Assembly (NCBI GenBank): GCA_023168345.1
Contig: AP025689.1
Coordinates: 2,292,001-2,356,000 of the forward strand
DNA: 64,000 nucleotides
Origin: Lysinibacillus sp. PLM2
GTDB taxonomy: Bacteria; Bacillota; Bacilli; Bacillales_A; Planococcaceae
Direction of reading: 5' to 3'
Shown: piece after piece, positions 52,155-60,597 of the stretch
Numbering within the stretch: position 1 is the first letter of the stretch
Layout of the letters: each line of letters starts with the position of its first letter
Notes under the pieces: generated by a model
Database searches by the model: none
Told to the model about the DNA's origin: nothing
What the model saw: the letters and a program-made list of their open reading frames with translations, nothing else
Program-made: the position numbers and the translations under genes

Positions 52155-52191
52155 GAAAAACTCCATAATTCGTTCATTACGAATTATGGAG
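52155..52191 (-). terminator. Terminator at the end of the catabolic operon
   Basis: Minus-strand stem CTCCATAATTCG / CGAATTATGGAG (12 bp) with loop TAATGAA, then TTTTTCC. The DUF35 stop codon lies in the loop. Confidence 0.88.
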
Positions 52192-52494
52192 TACTTCAGA
52201 CTTTTTAAAAACATATGCTCCATCAACAATTTTCTCAAGCTTCACTTCATCTCCGATATTCACTTGATCAACAATTCTTGCTGTTAGTTTTGCTTTTGTA
52301 TTATTTAGTTGTACAAGTGCAACTGTATATGGAGCTAAGTGTGCAAATTGTGTTGGTGGAACTTGGATGACCGTAAAGCTATAAACCGTACCTACTTCTG
52401 GTACATCATATTCATTTGTAATTTCTTTTCCACATGAACTACAATACACTTTTTTCGTAACCGATTCGATACCACAACATTCGTATACTATCAT
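52177..52494 (-). CDS. DUF35 OB-fold/zinc-ribbon acyl-CoA-associated protein
   Basis: 105 aa. N-terminal rubredoxin-like ribbon (YECCGIESVTKKVYCSSCGKE) and an OB fold (GTVYSFTVIQVPPTQFAHLAPYTVALVQL). DUF35 proteins pair with thiolases in acyl-CoA or ketone metabolism and bring in the CoA ester. Starts 2 bp after the thiolase gene. Last gene of the operon. Confidence 0.87.
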   Translation of the reverse strand: MIVYECCGIESVTKKVYCSSCGKEITNEYDVPEVGTVYSFTVIQVPPTQFAHLAPYTVALVQLNNTKAKLTARIVDQVNIGDEVKLEKIVDGAYVFKKSEVLHNS

Positions 52495-52496
52495 AC

Positions 52497-53636
52497 TTAC
52501 ACCCTCTCCAATATATGAACAACTGAGTAAGCACCTGTACCACCTAAGTTTTGTGCTAATGCAATCTTAGGTTGCTTCGTTAATTGATTCGGTGCATTCC
52601 CACGCAGTTGTCTAACAAGCTGATAAATTTGTGCAATGCCTGTTGCTCCAATTGGATGACCTTTTGAAAGCAATCCTCCGCTTGTATTGATTGGAATTTC
52701 GCCATCAACACGTGTTTTACCTTCGTTTACCCCTTGCCACCCTTGTAATTTAGGGAAGAAACCTAGCTCCTCACTCGAAAGAATTTCAGTCATAGAAAAG
52801 CAATCGTGTATTTCTACCACATCGATATCTTCCGGACCGAGCCCTGCTTTCTCATATGCTTTCTCACCTGATACTCGAACTGCTGGTAGGCTTAACAGAT
52901 CATCCGCATCTTGCATTAATGTAGGACCTGAAGCTTGCGCACTAGCACGCACTTTAATATTAGAAGGTTTACTAGATAAAACAACTGCTGCCCCACCATC
53001 AGTAATTGGTGAACAATCAAATAAGCCAAGGGGATCAGTTACCATCCGTGCGTTAAGAATTTCGTCAATCGTAGTCGGTTTTTGAAATTGCGCATAAGGG
53101 TTATTCATTGCATTTTCTCTATTTTTTAATGCTACCTTTGCAAGATGCTCTTTTGATGCACCTGTTTCGTAAAAATATCGATTTGCAACAGTACCGAAGT
53201 ATCCAGGGAAGGTTAACCCAGCTTCCTTTTCATTTGTACTTTGATCCATCGCTGTATTAATCACCTGTGTAACAGTTGAGGTAGAAGCATGCTTCATTTT
53301 TTCAGCTCCAACAATAAGTACTGTCTCATATTCACCACTCATAATACTTAAAACACCCTGTCTCAAGGCTATCCCTCCTGAGGCACAAGCACCCTCAAGC
53401 TTAGCGGTTGGAATATAGCCTAAACCCAAATCATTAGCTACAATTGCCCCGAGTATTTCCTGATTGGCCAAAGAACCGCCCATAAAATTCCCAACAAAAA
53501 CTGCATCAATTTTGGAAACACCTGCATCTTTAATCGCTTCTTTCGATGCTTCTATTAGGAGATCCTTTAACGTTTTATCTTCAAAGGAACCAAACTTCGT
53601 CATCCCAATACCATGAATATAGACTGGTGCTGTCAT
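52497..53636 (-). CDS. Thiolase (SCP2-like acetyl-CoA acyltransferase)
   Basis: 379 aa. Active Cys in EGACASGGIALRQG, IHDCFSMTE and GHPIGATGIAQI with the catalytic His, NLGGTGAYSVV at the end. Thiolase of the SCP2/DUF35-paired type, acting on beta-ketoacyl-CoA. Overlaps the ligase gene by four bases (ATGA). Cytoplasmic. Confidence 0.91.
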   Translation of the reverse strand: MTAPVYIHGIGMTKFGSFEDKTLKDLLIEASKEAIKDAGVSKIDAVFVGNFMGGSLANQEILGAIVANDLGLGYIPTAKLEGACASGGIALRQGVLSIMSGEYETVLIVGAEKMKHASTSTVTQVINTAMDQSTNEKEAGLTFPGYFGTVANRYFYETGASKEHLAKVALKNRENAMNNPYAQFQKPTTIDEILNARMVTDPLGLFDCSPITDGGAAVVLSSKPSNIKVRASAQASGPTLMQDADDLLSLPAVRVSGEKAYEKAGLGPEDIDVVEIHDCFSMTEILSSEELGFFPKLQGWQGVNEGKTRVDGEIPINTSGGLLSKGHPIGATGIAQIYQLVRQLRGNAPNQLTKQPKIALAQNLGGTGAYSVVHILERV

Positions 53637-55114
53637 TTCATCACCTCAATATGTTTCTTTACAAGCTCTCTTTTTAAAATTTTTCCGTAGGAGCTTTTTG
53701 GTAGACTTTCCACAATATTAATCTCTTTCGGTTTTTTAAAGCTTGCTAGATGATTTTTACACAATTCTATCAATTCTTCTGACTGAACCTCTCCACGACC
53801 ATTTGGAACAACGTAGGCAATAACAGATTCACCCCATTTTTCGTCAGGAACACCAATTACACAAGTTTCTTTTACGAATGGATGCTTATTTAGAACTTCC
53901 TCAACTTCTCTAGGGTATATATTGACTCCACCAGAAATGATAACTTCTTTTTTTCGATCAACAATATATAAATAACCGTTATTATCCAGTTTTCCTAAAT
54001 CACCAGTATGAAGCCATCCATTCTTTAATGTATCTTGTGTAGCTTTCTCGTTATTCCAATACCCCTTCATCACAAGTGGGCCTTTTGCAACGATTTCGCC
54101 CACTTCTCCAATAGGTAATTCATTTCCTTCATCATCAATGATTTTCACATCAACAAATGGTCCAATACGGCCACAAGAATCTAAACGATTTTGAAGTTCA
54201 TTTCTTGGCATAATCGAAATACACATAGGCGCTTCAACCTGACCATATGTTTCTACAAATTTTGTACCAATTTTATTAAGTGCTTCTTGTAGTTTTGCAG
54301 CAGCGATTGGCGAGCCTGCCATATTGATCGATTTAATCGTCTTTAATTTTGCTGGATCAAATTGTTCATGTTGAACCATTAAATTAACCATTGTTGGCAC
54401 TAAAAAGATGATGGAAATTTGATCTTCCTCTAAATGTTGTATAAATTGATGTGGCTCAAATCTGTCGTAAACTACTTGTGTTAATCCGAAAAGCCAAGCT
54501 ACATGGCTTAAAAAGTTCGCACCATGTGTTAGAGGGGCAACATGACCAATCGTATCGTTAAAATCAACTTCACATGCAATGGATAACGATAATGCTCCAC
54601 TCACCATATTTCGATGAGATAGCATGACGCCCTTTGGATTCCCTGTTGTGCCTGAAGTGTACATAATGGCCATCAAGTCATCTTCATTAACTTCATTTTC
54701 ATAGATTTGACCATAATACTTATTAATAATTGTTTCATATTCTTCACCAACCGTAATTGTTGGTAGTGCGGTATTTAATTTATTGAGTAAATCTGCTTCA
54801 CCTATTAAAAGAACCATCTCCGAATCTTTTATTTGATATTCATGTTCCTCTGGATGGAGACGATAATTTAGCGGTACTTTAATTAACCCAAAAAATGAAA
54901 CCGCTACATCTAACTCAATATGCTCTGACCGATTTGACATTAAAATGCCTAAACGGTCCCCCTTTTTCAAACCAATACTATGAAAATAGGAAGTTAATGC
55001 ATAAGCTCGATGAATTAACTGTTCATATGTGTATGAAATTTCTTTAAATTTTACAGCTATTTTATTAGGATAAGCCTTTGCAGATTTTAACGCTAAATTA
55101 CCAATTGTACTCAA
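53633..55114 (-). CDS. Acyl-CoA ligase (AMP-binding)
   Basis: 493 aa. P-loop YTSGTTGNPKGVMLSH, ETYGQVEAP, the GWLHTGDLG and KEVIISGGVNIYPREVEEVL motifs, and PKSSYGKILKREL with the catalytic Lys. Activates a carboxylic acid to a CoA thioester; fatty-acid/aryl type cannot be told. TTG 55112-55114 was chosen, as AAAGGAGG lies 9 nt upstream, 4 bp after the preceding stop. Confidence 0.9.
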   Translation of the reverse strand: MSTIGNLALKSAKAYPNKIAVKFKEISYTYEQLIHRAYALTSYFHSIGLKKGDRLGILMSNRSEHIELDVAVSFFGLIKVPLNYRLHPEEHEYQIKDSEMVLLIGEADLLNKLNTALPTITVGEEYETIINKYYGQIYENEVNEDDLMAIMYTSGTTGNPKGVMLSHRNMVSGALSLSIACEVDFNDTIGHVAPLTHGANFLSHVAWLFGLTQVVYDRFEPHQFIQHLEEDQISIIFLVPTMVNLMVQHEQFDPAKLKTIKSINMAGSPIAAAKLQEALNKIGTKFVETYGQVEAPMCISIMPRNELQNRLDSCGRIGPFVDVKIIDDEGNELPIGEVGEIVAKGPLVMKGYWNNEKATQDTLKNGWLHTGDLGKLDNNGYLYIVDRKKEVIISGGVNIYPREVEEVLNKHPFVKETCVIGVPDEKWGESVIAYVVPNGRGEVQSEELIELCKNHLASFKKPKEINIVESLPKSSYGKILKRELVKKHIEVMK

Positions 55115-55118
55115 AGAA

Positions 55119-55601
55119 TTAAGCCTCCTTTGTTGAAAACGTAAAAACTGGAACATGGAACATTTCATCATTTCTACGAGTTAATTGCACATCTTTTAAT
55201 GGTAAGATGATAAATTCCACGGTTATGGCTGTAAAATTTTCACCTTCTAAAAAATGACCACCATCAATTTTTTTATTACAATCGACAACTGTCCCATGGA
55301 AATGAATATCTAATTCGCCCTGTTCATCCTCTCCAATAAAACCAACACCAGAAATAATCTCAACCTCTGAAGTTGTTTGTACTTTTGGAGAATATTGAAT
55401 TGTGTTTGGTTTATCACCTTTAGCAACTTGAACAAAGGTTGCATACTTTAATGATCCTAAACATTGAAATTGTCCAGCTCTGATGCCAAAATGTTGGCAA
55501 ACCTCCTTTAAACCAGTAAATAGATCAGTTTCTTTTTTCAAACGCCCAACGACCCGCTCTGTCTTACGATCATAAACTGCTTGTAAACGTGGGTTATCCA
55601 A
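55119..55601 (-). CDS. PPC/DUF296-domain protein
   Basis: 160 aa. PPC domain: LKEVCQHFGIRAGQFQCLGSL, VEIISGVGFIGEDEQGELDIHFHGTVVD, GGHFLEGENFTAITVEFII; the Gly-His metal-type loop is kept. Bacterial PPC proteins are trimers of unknown function, often in metabolic operons; they lack the plant AT-hook. TTG 55599-55601 has GGGGG 8 nt upstream, inside the end of the SDR gene. An ATG at 55616 is the alternative start. Confidence 0.82.
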   Translation of the reverse strand: MDNPRLQAVYDRKTERVVGRLKKETDLFTGLKEVCQHFGIRAGQFQCLGSLKYATFVQVAKGDKPNTIQYSPKVQTTSEVEIISGVGFIGEDEQGELDIHFHGTVVDCNKKIDGGHFLEGENFTAITVEFIILPLKDVQLTRRNDEMFHVPVFTFSTKEA

Positions 55602-56340
55602 TACTGATTCCCCCATCCACCTTTAAAACTTGTGCAGTTGTATAACTAGAGTCTCTTGAAGCAAAGTACAATACAGCACCAGCAATATCATCAGGCTGTC
55701 CCATACGTTTAATAACCTGTTGACCTGTATCATAAGGAACCCCCGCAGTAATTGCAGTTGCAGTAGCACCTGGAGCAACAGAGTTACATGTGATGCCATA
55801 TGGACCTAATTCCTTTGCGACCCACTTTGTTAATGCAATGACACCACCTTTAGACGCAGCATATGCTGGACCCGATCTTCCTTTCCCTTCATTGCCTGAC
55901 GTGACACCACCATTTAATCCAGAAACAGAACTTATATTTATAATTCTTCCATAGCCTGCATCCTTCATATGTGGATAAACACATGCTTGAGTAAACAAGA
56001 AAGCTGCTTTCAAATTTGTATTTAAATCACGATCCCAGTCCTCTAATGTCATTGTTTCAAGATCTTTTCTACTAGCTGTTCCAGCGTTATTAACTAATAT
56101 ATGAACTTCTCCATACTTTCCAATAGTTCGATTTACAGTCGCTTGAACAAATTTTTCATCTCGAATATCACCTAGACATTCCAAATAGCTTTCATGTGCT
56201 AACATCGAAATCGTTTCCTCACAAGAATTAATATCTACTAAAACAGTATGAACCCCTTGCTGAGATAATTGCACTGCAATCGCTTGACCAATACCACTTG
56301 CAGCGCCTGTGATAATAGCAACATCATCTTTTAAATTCAT
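55594..56340 (-). CDS. SDR-family dehydrogenase (FabG-like)
   Basis: 248 aa. Nucleotide motif TGAASGIGQA, NNAGTA, catalytic Ser in INISSVSGLNGG and YAASKGG, and a VDGGISIG end. NAD(P)-linked hydroxyacyl/alcohol dehydrogenase, oxidising an alcohol to a ketone in this pathway. First enzyme gene after the TRAP genes, 19 bp beyond dctM. Confidence 0.9.
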   Translation of the reverse strand: MNLKDDVAIITGAASGIGQAIAVQLSQQGVHTVLVDINSCEETISMLAHESYLECLGDIRDEKFVQATVNRTIGKYGEVHILVNNAGTASRKDLETMTLEDWDRDLNTNLKAAFLFTQACVYPHMKDAGYGRIINISSVSGLNGGVTSGNEGKGRSGPAYAASKGGVIALTKWVAKELGPYGITCNSVAPGATATAITAGVPYDTGQQVIKRMGQPDDIAGAVLYFASRDSSYTTAQVLKVDGGISIG

Positions 56341-56359
56341 AATTTATCCCCTTTTACAG

Positions 56360-57685
56360 TTATTTCACACCAAGCAAATCAGGTAAAAATGTAGTAATAA
56401 CTGGAACATACGTTACAATCAACAGAACGATAATAGAAGCTACAATAAACGGAACAACTCCTCGAGAGATTTGCATGATGTTCGTTTTTGACATACTTGC
56501 AGCTACGTATAAATTCAAGCCTACTGGTGGAGTAAATAGGCCTATTGCTAAGTTAATTGTCATAAAGACCCCAAAAACTGTAGGATCAACGTTTAGCTGC
56601 AACATTATAGGAAGCAAGATAGGTACGAAAATGTAATATGCTGAAATCGCGTCTATAAAGGCACCTGCAATTAATAAAATGATATTTACAAGCAATAGAA
56701 TGATATATTTATTGTCTGTAATTCCTAAAACAACATCAGAAATTGTAGATGCAATTTGTTCAGTTGTGACGATATATGCAAATACGGATGCAGCACTTAC
56801 GATGATCATTACTACTGCAGTTTGTAGCGCAGATTCAATAAATATCTTATAAAGAACTTTAGGATAGTCTTTTCGAAGTATAAAAATCCCAATGATCAAA
56901 CCATACATAGCAGCTACAACTGCCGCTTCCGTAGGCGTGAAAAAACCTCCATATATTCCGCCAAGAATTATGACCGGCATTAATAATCCTGGAATAGCAC
57001 TTATGAATGCTTCCCATCTTTCTTTCCCACTACTTTTTTGAACATTTAACTCTTCAGATGAATTAAATATTCCCCGTTTCATATCTCTATTCCTAACATA
57101 CATACCTGCAATAAATAATCCAATTCCGACTAGAATTCCCGGAACGATACCTGCCATGAATAGACGGTTAATTGTGATTGGAATTTGATCTCCTGCTACA
57201 ATTGCAAAAATAATAAGGGCAATAGAGGGTGGAATAATAATACCAATCGCTCCAGCACTCGCTATTAATCCGCCAGCAGTTTCTTTACGATATCCATTTT
57301 TAATCATGGCTGGGATTAAAATACCGCCGATTGCTGCTACTGTTGCTGGACCAGATCCTGAAATAGCCGCAAAGAAAATCGCAACGATAACTGTAACTAA
57401 TAGGATGCCACCTTTACGATGACCAACTAATGTATGTGCAAAGTCTATTAATCTCTTTGAAATTCCTATATGATCCATAACAACCCCAGCTAATATAAAA
57501 AACGGAATTGCAAGGAGAGTGAATTTCGCAACACTCGTATACATAATGTCCGTTACAACTTCAAAACTATCTAAACCATTATTCATGAATAAAACTATAA
57601 CTGAAGATACTGCGAGTGAAACGGCTATAGGTACCCGTAGTGCTATCAACGCTAAGAAAGCACCAAATAGAGTAATGGCAATCAT
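56360..57685 (-). CDS. TRAP transporter large permease DctM
   Basis: 441 aa, about 12 membrane helices of the DctM/YgiK type: FTLLAIPFFILAGVVMDHIGI, ISGSGPATVAAIGGILIPAMIKNGYRKETAGGLIASAGAIGIIIPPSIALI and GLFTPPVGLNLYVA. Carries the solute with Na+ or H+ gradient. Overlaps dctQ by four bases (ATGA). Confidence 0.93.
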   Translation of the reverse strand: MIAITLFGAFLALIALRVPIAVSLAVSSVIVLFMNNGLDSFEVVTDIMYTSVAKFTLLAIPFFILAGVVMDHIGISKRLIDFAHTLVGHRKGGILLVTVIVAIFFAAISGSGPATVAAIGGILIPAMIKNGYRKETAGGLIASAGAIGIIIPPSIALIIFAIVAGDQIPITINRLFMAGIVPGILVGIGLFIAGMYVRNRDMKRGIFNSSEELNVQKSSGKERWEAFISAIPGLLMPVIILGGIYGGFFTPTEAAVVAAMYGLIIGIFILRKDYPKVLYKIFIESALQTAVVMIIVSAASVFAYIVTTEQIASTISDVVLGITDNKYIILLLVNIILLIAGAFIDAISAYYIFVPILLPIMLQLNVDPTVFGVFMTINLAIGLFTPPVGLNLYVAASMSKTNIMQISRGVVPFIVASIIVLLIVTYVPVITTFLPDLLGVK

Positions 57686-58230
57686 ATTTTCACTTCTCCT
57701 TTCTGATCCTCAGTTACTTTCTCATCTAGAGAAATTTGTTCTTCCATCACACCTTCTTCTTTAACTTCAATGTTAGATGATTTTATTTCATCAATTGTTA
57801 CTTGCAATGTTCTAACTAAACAAAGCAGTGCGCCAAATGGTAAAGCTAGTGATAATATCCATTGCGGCATTCCTAATGCAGGAGTTGTTTGATTTATTTT
57901 CATTTGGAATTGAACCATTTCATATCCGTAATAGAGTAGAATACTAAACAATACGATTGACATAATTGACGAAATTAGTATTATTATTTTTTTTGCAATT
58001 GAACCTGCAATATCATAGATTAATGTAAAGCCCAGATGTGCGTATCTACGCACACCTAAGGCCGTTCCAACAAAAGTTAATAAGACAAGTAAGTTAATCG
58101 TAATTTCTTCTGTAAATGAAAAGGAAAATTTAAAAATATTACGCGATAGAACGTTTGCAAATGTGATTAAAGTAATCGTTAAAAATGTAATAAAGAGAAT
58201 GACTTCCTCAACATAATCAATAATTTTCAT
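57682..58230 (-). CDS. TRAP transporter small permease DctQ
   Basis: 182 aa with four membrane helices (ILFITFLTITLITFANVLSR, TINLLVLLTFVGTALGVRRYAHL, KKIIILISSIMSIVLFSILLYYGY). ATG 58228-58230 was chosen, with GGGGGAATTGGA upstream. C-terminal tail acidic. The partner of DctM. Confidence 0.9.
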   Translation of the reverse strand: MKIIDYVEEVILFITFLTITLITFANVLSRNIFKFSFSFTEEITINLLVLLTFVGTALGVRRYAHLGFTLIYDIAGSIAKKIIILISSIMSIVLFSILLYYGYEMVQFQMKINQTTPALGMPQWILSLALPFGALLCLVRTLQVTIDEIKSSNIEVKEEGVMEEQISLDEKVTEDQKGEVKI

Positions 58231-58243
58231 TCCAATTCCCCCA

Positions 58244-59302
58244 TTATCTTTCTTGGAATGCTTCAAGTAACTCAGTTCCCCAAACGCTTTCATATTGATC
58301 ATAAATTGGTTGTACAGCTTCTTTAAATGCAGCTATTTCTTCTGGAGTTGGTGTATAAACAGTCATTCCCAATTCTTCTAATTCTTTTATTTGTTCAGTT
58401 TCTCTTTCACGTGTAATTTTCACCTGATATTCTGCTGCTTCTTTTCCTAAACGATCAAATAACGCCTTATCTTCATCACTCATAGAGTCGTATAATTCTT
58501 TATTAATACCTAAAACTAATGGATCATAAGAATAGTTCCATAATGTTAGGTATTGCTGAACTTCATTCAGTTTAGAAGAGTAGATTACATCAATTGGATT
58601 TTCCTGACCATCAATCGTTCCTTGCTGAAGTGCAGTAAATACTTCTGAGAAAGTCATTGTTGCTGGGTCTGTGCCTAATTGACGGAATAAATCAGTGTAC
58701 ATTGTAATACCAGGAATACGAATCTTTAATCCTTGTAAATCTGATGGAGACTTAACATTTACTTTACTATTCGTCAGTTGTCTGAAACCGTTTTCACCAA
58801 ATCCTAAAGTATGAACACCTTTTTCAGCTAAAATCTCTTTTATCATTTCGCCACCATTACCAGCGAATACTGAATCAACTTGATCTAGGTTGTCAAATAG
58901 GAACGGCGCACTAGCTACTCCAAAACGTGCATCTAGAATAGAATAGATAATTGTTGAGTTGAATGTTAAATCGATCGAACCCTTCGCTAAACCTTCAACT
59001 GCTTTCCCTGAATCTCCCCCGGATAATTGTTCGTTTGAAAATACTTCAATTGTAATACGACCATCTGTTTCGTTCTTGATATCATCCGCTAACTTTTGGG
59101 CTGCTTCATACCATGTTGAACCTTCGCCAACCGTTACAGACATTTTTAAATTATAAGATTTTGCCTCTTCTGTAGTAGCGCCACCTGTATTACCTTCTGA
59201 ACTATTACTTGGTTGTGTACTTCCTCCACATGCTGCTAAGACCATTACGATTGAAATTATTAATGTTAATAGAAAGAATTTCCCCTTTTTTGGTGAGTGC
59301 AT
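58244..59302 (-). CDS. TRAP transporter solute receptor DctP
   Basis: 352 aa lipoprotein: signal peptide and lipobox LAACGG. DctP motifs: LADDIKNETDGRITIEVFSNEQLSGG and RFGVASAPFLF, with the conserved Arg-type pocket FRQLTNSKVNVKSPSDLQGLKIRIP and QEVFTALQQGTIDGQENPI. Binds an organic acid outside the membrane. ATG 59300-59302 after AAAGGGGATAGTGAA. Heads the operon. Confidence 0.93.
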   Translation of the reverse strand: MHSPKKGKFFLLTLIISIVMVLAACGGSTQPSNSSEGNTGGATTEEAKSYNLKMSVTVGEGSTWYEAAQKLADDIKNETDGRITIEVFSNEQLSGGDSGKAVEGLAKGSIDLTFNSTIIYSILDARFGVASAPFLFDNLDQVDSVFAGNGGEMIKEILAEKGVHTLGFGENGFRQLTNSKVNVKSPSDLQGLKIRIPGITMYTDLFRQLGTDPATMTFSEVFTALQQGTIDGQENPIDVIYSSKLNEVQQYLTLWNYSYDPLVLGINKELYDSMSDEDKALFDRLGKEAAEYQVKITRERETEQIKELEELGMTVYTPTPEEIAAFKEAVQPIYDQYESVWGTELLEAFQER

Positions 59303-59333
59303 TTCACTATCCCCTTTGCATTTAGTAATTGGT

Positions 59334-59347
59334 TCAAAGCGCTTACA
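59334..59347 (-). promoter_or_regulatory. Catabolite-responsive element (cre-like) ahead of dctP
   Basis: On the minus strand TGTAAGCGCTTTGA, one mismatch from the cre consensus TGWAANCGNTNWCA, 31 bp upstream of the dctP ATG. CcpA would repress uptake when better sugars are available. Confidence 0.6.
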
Positions 59348-59412
59348 ACTTTGAATTACAATTATTTTATAATTCTGAAAACTAATAAAATATATACAAA
59401 ACATCTAAATTT

Positions 59413-59448
59413 TTTGTACAAATAGGATTAATTTTTGTTCGAACAAAA
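59413..59448. promoter_or_regulatory. Palindromic operators between cdaR and dctP
   Basis: Two palindromes: TTTGTACAAA (59413-59422) and TTTTGTTCGAACAAAA (59433-59448). They sit upstream of dctP and near the end of the CdaR-type regulator, which is a likely ligand. Confidence 0.5.
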
Positions 59449-59449
59449 T

Positions 59450-59482
59450 AAAAAGGTCTTGATTAGTAACAATTCAAGACCT
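59450..59482 (-). terminator. Terminator after cdaR-like gene
   Basis: Minus-strand stem AGGTCTTGA / TCAAGACCT (9 bp) with an 11-base loop, then TTTTTATTTTG. Confidence 0.8.
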
Positions 59483-60587
59483 ACATTTCGCAGTAGTATT
59501 TTCTATATAAATAAAGAGCTAGATTTAAATCTAGCTTATTTTTACTAGTGTTGATATCAATATCTAGAAGTTTTTCAATCTTTTTCAGACGATATTTTAA
59601 AGTATTTTTATGAATATGAAGATCATTTGCCATTTCCTGAAGTGAACCATTACTATTCAACCACATTTCAAGGTTAAGCATTAATTCCTCATCAAAAATA
59701 ATCGGCTTTATCGTACGTTCTAAAAAATCTTGAATTTTTGTATCGGATATTTCAGAAAACAGCAATTCAATTGTTAGATCCTCTTCAAATACTATTTCCT
59801 TACATTCGTTTATCGAAGTAGTTAACGCAATATTTGCCTTATCATAGGAATCCTTTAATGTGTAAAATTCACACTTGTTCCCAACACCTATATTGACAGG
59901 TATTTTGTAAATCTTTTCTATTTTTCTTTTTAGCGTATTTAATCCGTTTTCTAAATGTATTCTAGAAACATCTGGTACGAGCATAACGATTTTGTCGAAG
60001 CTCCATTGCGTGATTTTCACTAAAGGATGAATGGTTTGAATACTTGATAAAAAATCAATTTCACTATATTCAAAACGTCTCTCTACTCTTAAGATTACTA
60101 TTCGATTATAAATTTCAGTATCAATACCAATCATTTCTACTCGTTGTGTAAGAATCTCCTTGTCAATTCTTCCATTTAACAAATCTAGTAGAAAAAATTC
60201 AAACATTCTTGTATCACGTTCTTTTACTTGACGAGTTAAAAAATCCTCTACAAATAATTGGGTTATTTTTTGTACAAGTTTACAATATTTCTCTATTTCT
60301 GACGGCTTTCCTGTTATTCCAATGACACCAATAGGAGTATTATCAAAAATTAAAGGCATGACCATGCCCTCACGTACCCCTTTTAGCTTTTTGGATAATT
60401 CCGTTGTCATATGCACAACCTGTTTATCCTTCATCGCAAGTAATGAGCCCTCGTGGAACTGATTCAATCTTGAAACATCTGTACTCGCAATAATAAATCC
60501 ATTATGATCGATAACGACTACATCTTTATCTATTAAGTTTTTTAATTCGTCTACAATCTTTGGACCAATTATTTGTAAATCAAACAT
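59481..60587 (-). CDS. CdaR-type (sugar diacid/PucR) regulator
   Basis: 368 aa. N-terminal diacid-recognition domain (VVVIDHNGFIIASTDVSRLNQFHEGSLLAM and MVMPLIFDNTPIGVIGITG), a GAF/GGDEF-like centre (PVNIGVGNKCEFYTLKDSYDKA), and C-terminal PucR HTH (SLQEMANDLHIHKNTLKYRLKKIEKLLDID). It senses an organic acid and most likely activates glcDF and the TRAP operon. ATG after GGGGGCGGAAT. Confidence 0.9.
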   Translation of the reverse strand: MFDLQIIGPKIVDELKNLIDKDVVVIDHNGFIIASTDVSRLNQFHEGSLLAMKDKQVVHMTTELSKKLKGVREGMVMPLIFDNTPIGVIGITGKPSEIEKYCKLVQKITQLFVEDFLTRQVKERDTRMFEFFLLDLLNGRIDKEILTQRVEMIGIDTEIYNRIVILRVERRFEYSEIDFLSSIQTIHPLVKITQWSFDKIVMLVPDVSRIHLENGLNTLKRKIEKIYKIPVNIGVGNKCEFYTLKDSYDKANIALTTSINECKEIVFEEDLTIELLFSEISDTKIQDFLERTIKPIIFDEELMLNLEMWLNSNGSLQEMANDLHIHKNTLKYRLKKIEKLLDIDINTSKNKLDLNLALYLYRKYYCEM

Positions 60588-60597
60588 ATTCCGCCCC

